A DNA stretch of 64,000 nucleotides, taken from contig JAIGNY010001587.1 in the NCBI GenBank assembly GCA_020152595.1, forward strand, positions 1,951,501 through 2,015,500, in the 5' to 3' direction. The position numbers were made by a program, and so were the translations under genes. Shown one piece after another: positions 59,456 to 64,000 of this stretch. The notes beneath the pieces were generated by a model. The model worked only from the letters and a program-made list of their open reading frames with translations. It searched no databases and was not told where the DNA came from. Position 1 is the first letter of the stretch, and each line of letters starts with the position of its first letter. The stretch comes from Chiridota heheva. Its lineage: Eukaryota > Echinodermata > Holothuroidea > Apodida > Chiridotidae.

Positions 59456-61384
59456 GATCCATTTTGCCCCCAAGTGATGCTGATTTTGACTGCTACCTCA
59501 GTCTGTCCGAAGGTATAAACCAACTCCCACTGTAGACTACTAAACTTCAGGCACGCAGTACAATGGGTCCCCACATACATATGCGGCGGGAAAAATCCCC
59601 TTGCTAATTGCAACACAACAATAATTTGATTTTATAATTCAGTCACATTTAGGCCCTTTTAAAACTATACTTATAATTGAAGCAAAGAGAAAAAGAAAAT
59701 GCCTGCTATTGAGCATGAACAGTATTTCCTCACTCCCCACCAAATCCAGATTTCCTTCATCAAAATTTAAAGTTCAAAGCTGCAGCACTTCGAGCAATAT
59801 TAATACGACTCATGGTTTGATATTAAACCGAATTACTTTATATTCCATAAACCCACTTTGTAGTCTGTGTTTCGGAAGGTTTTTGATCATGGCAAAATTT
59901 AGTACACTTTAAGCTATCAACTTCAAAAATCAAAGAATAAACTTTGGTTCAACATTGTGTTCAAACATATAGCAGTCATAAACAATATCTTTAGTCATTC
60001 AGTAATTGTGTTTAAAGAAAAATAACATGTATCTGAACATTCTTTTTCTGCATGCATTTCTTGAATGATGTATAGAAATAATATTATTCATATACAGTAT
60101 GTATGTTAATAAGTTATTACCTACAGCATCCACAAAGAATGTATATAAACCAGCTACACTTGGAACCAATGAAATCATTTTGAGCTAGTTTCCCAAGCAA
60201 TAAACATGTGAAATGTGCAATACACGCAACAATGACAGCGATGGAAGTTTCCATCGCTAGCATTTACAGTAATATGCAATGAACGGCAGAGCATTTCACA
60301 AGCTGAACGTTACAGTAAATGGGGTCAAAATGTGTATTTCTTTTCATATTTGAACAGTTTTGACTGGGTTCAGTGTTTAGAAATATATTCCACACATGTA
60401 AATGTCACGGCGGGTGAAATCCAAATTATTGAGAGAATTAAGAGTCATTTTTTCTTACAATCATATTGTGAATGGTTATCATACAAAGTGACAAAAAACC
60501 AGTGCATATTTCATTCCTGTTGTACATTAATCATTCCGTAGTGATTTTTCCCTTCCTCAATGATCATTATCATCATACTATTTTTAGCAATTTTATTCAG
60601 CTGAAAGTTGCAATTCTCCTACTCCAAAAACCTTAAATATATAAGAAAAAAGTTAAAAACAAGTTTGATCTTTAACCTACTTACCATGGTGGCACTTGAT
60701 TGGAAGTACAGTTGAAATGACCGTCAAGGTTTTGGAATGCATAAATTCCAATCATTTTTGCTTTTCTGTGTTTGATTTCCTTTTTGGTATCAATTAATTT
60801 TCATTTGTGACATTGTAAATCTTAGCCAAAAATATTTTGTTCAGAGAAGCAGTGAAATAATGTTTTTATATTACCGATGCCCCCATGTAGTAAATGTTTC
60901 AGTCTTTGTGTGTACAGTATATGGTATTTTAATACTCATTCATAAAATCTGAAGAACAGTTCTCATTGGATAAATGTGATGTGTGTGTGTTTTAGACCTG
61001 TGGCTTGTCCCAGGGTTGTATTTTCTTGGAGTTGAATCCAAACAGGGATACTTTTATAGACAAACTATCTGCATTTACATCTCATTGATGTTTGGATAAA
61101 AACTTACATAGTGGGTTATGTTTTTAACATTATACACTAGATCTTTAATGCTTTCCGTTCTTATTTCTTTTGCATTTAACAAACATTGATACAATCTTAC
61201 ATCAGTTAGTTACAATAAATAGAACACGTTTTCAATAACAAAACACATACATTTTCTAATACAAATGATCTTAGGGAAGAAAAATATCAACTTTTTGGAT
61301 TTTCACGTTTTTTTGGTTTTTGAGAAAACAAAAAAACAGCATATTTATAAACATTAGTAATTGGCTGAAACCAGTCTATCGTGA
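59456..61384. other. No feature seen
   Basis: About 1.9 kb of AT-rich sequence without a recognised exon, transposon end or array. Confidence 0.4.
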
Positions 61385-61585
61385 AACCTTAACCTGCACT
61401 ACCAAAATGATGGCAAAACAGACAATATTTTTTAAATTAAAAAAATAAAATAAAATAAAATACTTTAGTACAATTTTTTTCCTTTTTCTTTTTGCAGTGA
61501 AAAAAAGACACCTGCACTACGAAGAAAATGGTGCACAAAAAGGCACCTGCTCGAGCGGCACATATACATGTACCTCACATATGGA
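61385..61585. repeat. CTGCAGTATGA-family tail, copy 4
   Basis: CCTGCACTACCAAAATGATG, then an A-rich spacer, then CACCTGCACTACGAAGAAAA and GGCACCTGCTCGAGCGGCAC followed by ACATGTACCTCACATATGG. The tail matches the one at 25670-25720, which defines one end of this repeat family. Confidence 0.65.
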
Positions 61586-62795
61586 AGTCTAAATGTGTTA
61601 CCGAAGTGTAAAAGCTGACAGTATAAATGTGAATAATCCTGATTTCCAATTTACAATATTTACAACCTTCAAAAAAATGAGATTATATATATATATTTTG
61701 CAATACATCCGCCACATTCACAAATCAAACAATGATATCAAATATCTAAATGTTTTCGATAAACAATTAGTACTCAAAAACTAAATTATCATATCCTTCC
61801 AGGTACTAGAGATTTTTATCTTTTCTTTACAATTGAAACTCAATTCCCAAAATGAAAGATAACTAGGGACTCTATCAAATTAACTGTTTAGGGTACATCA
61901 CTCAAAACGGATATTAAAATGTGTTGAAATCAATGCATTATGATCCAAATTGGTCATTATAGGTCAAAATGTGTGAACGCAAATGAGGAAGATGGAACAC
62001 GGGGAATGAAAGGTGACAAATTATTTGATACGCATTAACCTACTTTAAACAGATTGCATACAGTAAGAACAAATTATGGTATTTTTTTTTTTTACAATGA
62101 AGCATTATGGTATAGTAAAGCTATAAGTACTGAATACTCTTGCATATAATTTGATATAAATCTCATGATGAAATAACTCTCTGTAGGAAGAATGGTCCAT
62201 CAATTATTATTCATGGGCATTGCACAAATTCCTCCAGTCATATAATGCATATTAATTTTTAGAGTCAGTCAAGGACTAATCTGGTTCTGCTTCACTGGAT
62301 GCAGGCACGGCTTCAACTCCAGATGAATAACCTATTGTGTACAGAGTAATAGTAGCTTGTTGCTGGCAAGTGAACCATGGAGAAGCTCTCAGACTAGGTG
62401 TGGATTACATCTTGCGTTGAGTAGAGTGTAACAATAGCCTATTGCTAGCAAGTGAAGTGTGAAGCAGCTCTCGAGTTGGAAGGAACGGATTTCCCCTGAT
62501 TTTGAGGAAATCCGGGGTGTCGGGTTGGAGGGGTCCAAGCGGCAAAAATTCTTCATGACAATAATCTACAGTAATTGGGACAAATGCCACCCCCTCCTTC
62601 ACTTTTACCCCATGGCTCATAAAGAAGATCTTAAGCCTCAAAGAGCAGAATTCTTATTAAAACGGGCACCACGAGTCTGAATCACAAATTGAGACTTCTT
62701 GGGTTCATGCAAAGATATTTTGTCTAGTTTGACAACTTCACGTAATGTACCCCGACCACATTCATCTCCATATCACCCCCTCTTGGGGGTGTCAC
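61586..62795. other. Mostly no feature; short direct repeat at 62345-62470
   Basis: A 50-bp segment with TGTTGCTGGCAAGTGAA and AGAAGCTCTC (about 62358) recurs imperfectly at about 62438. The 78-codon minus-strand frame at 62405-62641 reads TVDYCHEEFLPLGPLQPDTP in part and has a protein-like look. I cannot identify it, and I see no convincing splice sites. Confidence 0.3.
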
Positions 62796-63121
62796 CAGAG
62801 GTGTAGGAATTGGCCTTCCCAGTTGAATGCTTTTTTTACAGATGGGAGGTAAAATTGAAATGAAGTTATAATAAATTTGGATAAAATTTGACATTTCCTG
62901 AGAATTTCTTATAAATAGAAAAAAAATTCTTGAAAATGTTCTGAAAACTTCCTGAAAAGAAAGGAAATGTTCCAAAAATTGAGGGAGATTTCCCGAAAAG
63001 TGCAGATTTCTTGATAAGCAGCAACGAAATTTAATTTACCAGTGCAATTTTCCCGCTTGTTCCAGAAAGTTTGTTTGAATTCTTGTCCTTCTGAGAGGTG
63101 ACCCTTAATCCTATGCCCCTA
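62796..63121. mobile_element. hAT-like MITE (CAGGGGCTAGGAA family), copy 2
   Basis: The left end CAGAGGTGTAGGAATTGG pairs with the reversed right end TAGGGGCATAGGATTAAGG. It shares AGCAGCAACG and AATTTAATTTACCAGTGCAA, and the GAAAATTT-rich tandem section, with the element at 18529. Its target duplication is not clear. Confidence 0.6.
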
Positions 63122-64000
63122 CAGTCACTATGATGCTTACTTCACAGGGCCATCTCCATTCCAACCTGCATCCCCATTTATCTAATAAGGATCATGAAGT
63201 CATATATGTTCTTACAAAGATACATATCAATTCATTAATTTGGAAAAGCAGTGTTCTTCATACTAGTTTTGTCTATAAATTGGTATGATCTAAAAAAAAA
63301 AAAAACATTGCACGAATTCGTTATCAAATATTTCTAGACATTGATATCAATCACATATTTAATATCGCTGATATCGGTATGAAGATTTAACATAAAACCT
63401 TTACAACACCACAAAACATTTCATGAAGAGAAATTCAGTGAAAAAGATACTACAGCCGAGCTATCATCTGCAACATTTTTGGTCTGCATAATACATTTAA
63501 TCATTCTTGGCTCCCAATCTAGCCATTTTCATGGTCAAATGCATTTTCATTTACACAGGCACTACTGATTAAAAATCTGCCCTTTTTACCACTTATGGCT
63601 AATAATTGATTTAAACTGTGGCATCTGTGTATTTCTGTTTGATCTATTAATGCAACAAATTTTTCACAGCAGGAGTAGCCCTGCAAAGATTTGTCAGTAG
63701 AGTAAGCGACCTAATAATGATACATGAACATTATATATACTGTATATATATGTGCTAGGCATCTGAAAGGGATTTGGCTTGAACATTGAATGCTCAGAGA
63801 AGGGATGCTCAGTGGTGTATGATACAGGGGGCAACAGGGGCAGGGGCAACAGGTGCAGGGGATACAGGGGCAGGAAATACAGGCAGGGTGATACATGGGT
63901 GGAGGGGGGGTTCCCCAAATTTTTTTAGGCAATCAGAGATTCAGAAAAAAAGTGTAAATATTTGGGCAAAAACTGCATAAATCTTTAAAATGTAAATTTA
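63122..64000. other. No gene seen; small GGGGCAACAG-type repeat
   Basis: Ends in a purine-rich stretch at about 63820-63910 made of ACAGGGGCA and GATACAGGGG units. Open frames over it are repeat-encoded. No exon recognised. Confidence 0.4.

Noticed and set aside
58246..59616. 456-codon minus-strand open frame
   Set aside because: Nearly all of it is an 11-residue repeat produced by a 33-bp minisatellite. The period is a multiple of three, so openness is arithmetic, and there is no recognisable domain.
62405..62641. 78-codon frame with TVDYCHEEFLPLGP
   Set aside because: It looks protein-like, but I recognise no family and see no splice sites or supporting neighbours. It is left as part of an unassigned stretch.

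Overview
The window looks like about 64 kb of an animal nuclear chromosome, AT-rich, with very little coding sequence and a dense load of transposable elements, short inverted-repeat elements (MITEs) and minisatellites. The only host gene I can identify is on the minus strand: a 3',5'-cAMP phosphodiesterase of the PDE4 (dunce) family. Two exons can be supported. One is a 189-bp exon at 15960-16148, which carries the conserved start of UCR1 with the PKA site RRESF. The other is a likely isoform-specific first coding exon at 26531-26748, whose splice donor is in the right phase to join it. The intron between them would be about 10.4 kb. Strong PDE4 similarity together with hAT, TTAA-type and I/Jockey-like retroposons and (CAAA)n tails points to a marine invertebrate. 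An echinoderm or another invertebrate deuterostome is my guess, and I cannot prove it from sequence alone.

Layout: 1-4659 is mostly unique DNA with two MITEs. 4660-7859 is a decayed autonomous hAT transposon with a transposase pseudogene. 8110-9850 is a three-unit tandem repeat split by a non-autonomous hAT element with a perfect 8-bp target-site duplication. 11.2-13.5 kb holds microsatellite and minisatellite DNA plus a small hAT-like element. 15960-26748 is the PDE4 exon pair with an intron full of repeats, including a 3.6-kb element with CYCTTACAG-type ends and arrays of AGCT-centred palindromes that was itself hit by a LINE. 29.5-30.55 kb has two TTAA elements sharing one TTAA. 30.5-36.0 kb is one large imperfect palindrome. 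38.8-39.9 kb is a 17-bp satellite. 40.0-44.4 kb has two 5'-truncated LINE insertions and two MITEs. 45.4-47.3 kb is a duplicated segment, one copy of which carries a second CCTTACAG element while the other preserves the empty site. 50-51 kb, 54.4-56.3 kb and 57.9-59.5 kb are further tandem arrays.

The LINE copies (24582, 40006, 42488, 54793) all lie with their 3' ends at low coordinates and belong to one family. The longest keeps an open 305-codon frame with a complete RNase H active site and a C-terminal Cys/His motif, while its reverse-transcriptase part is truncated and frameshifted. Apart from PDE4 and these transposon proteins, the longer open frames are repeat-encoded: 33-bp and 45-bp units are multiples of three and stay open by arithmetic. 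No rRNA, tRNA or CRISPR was found. I saw no clear promoter for PDE4.
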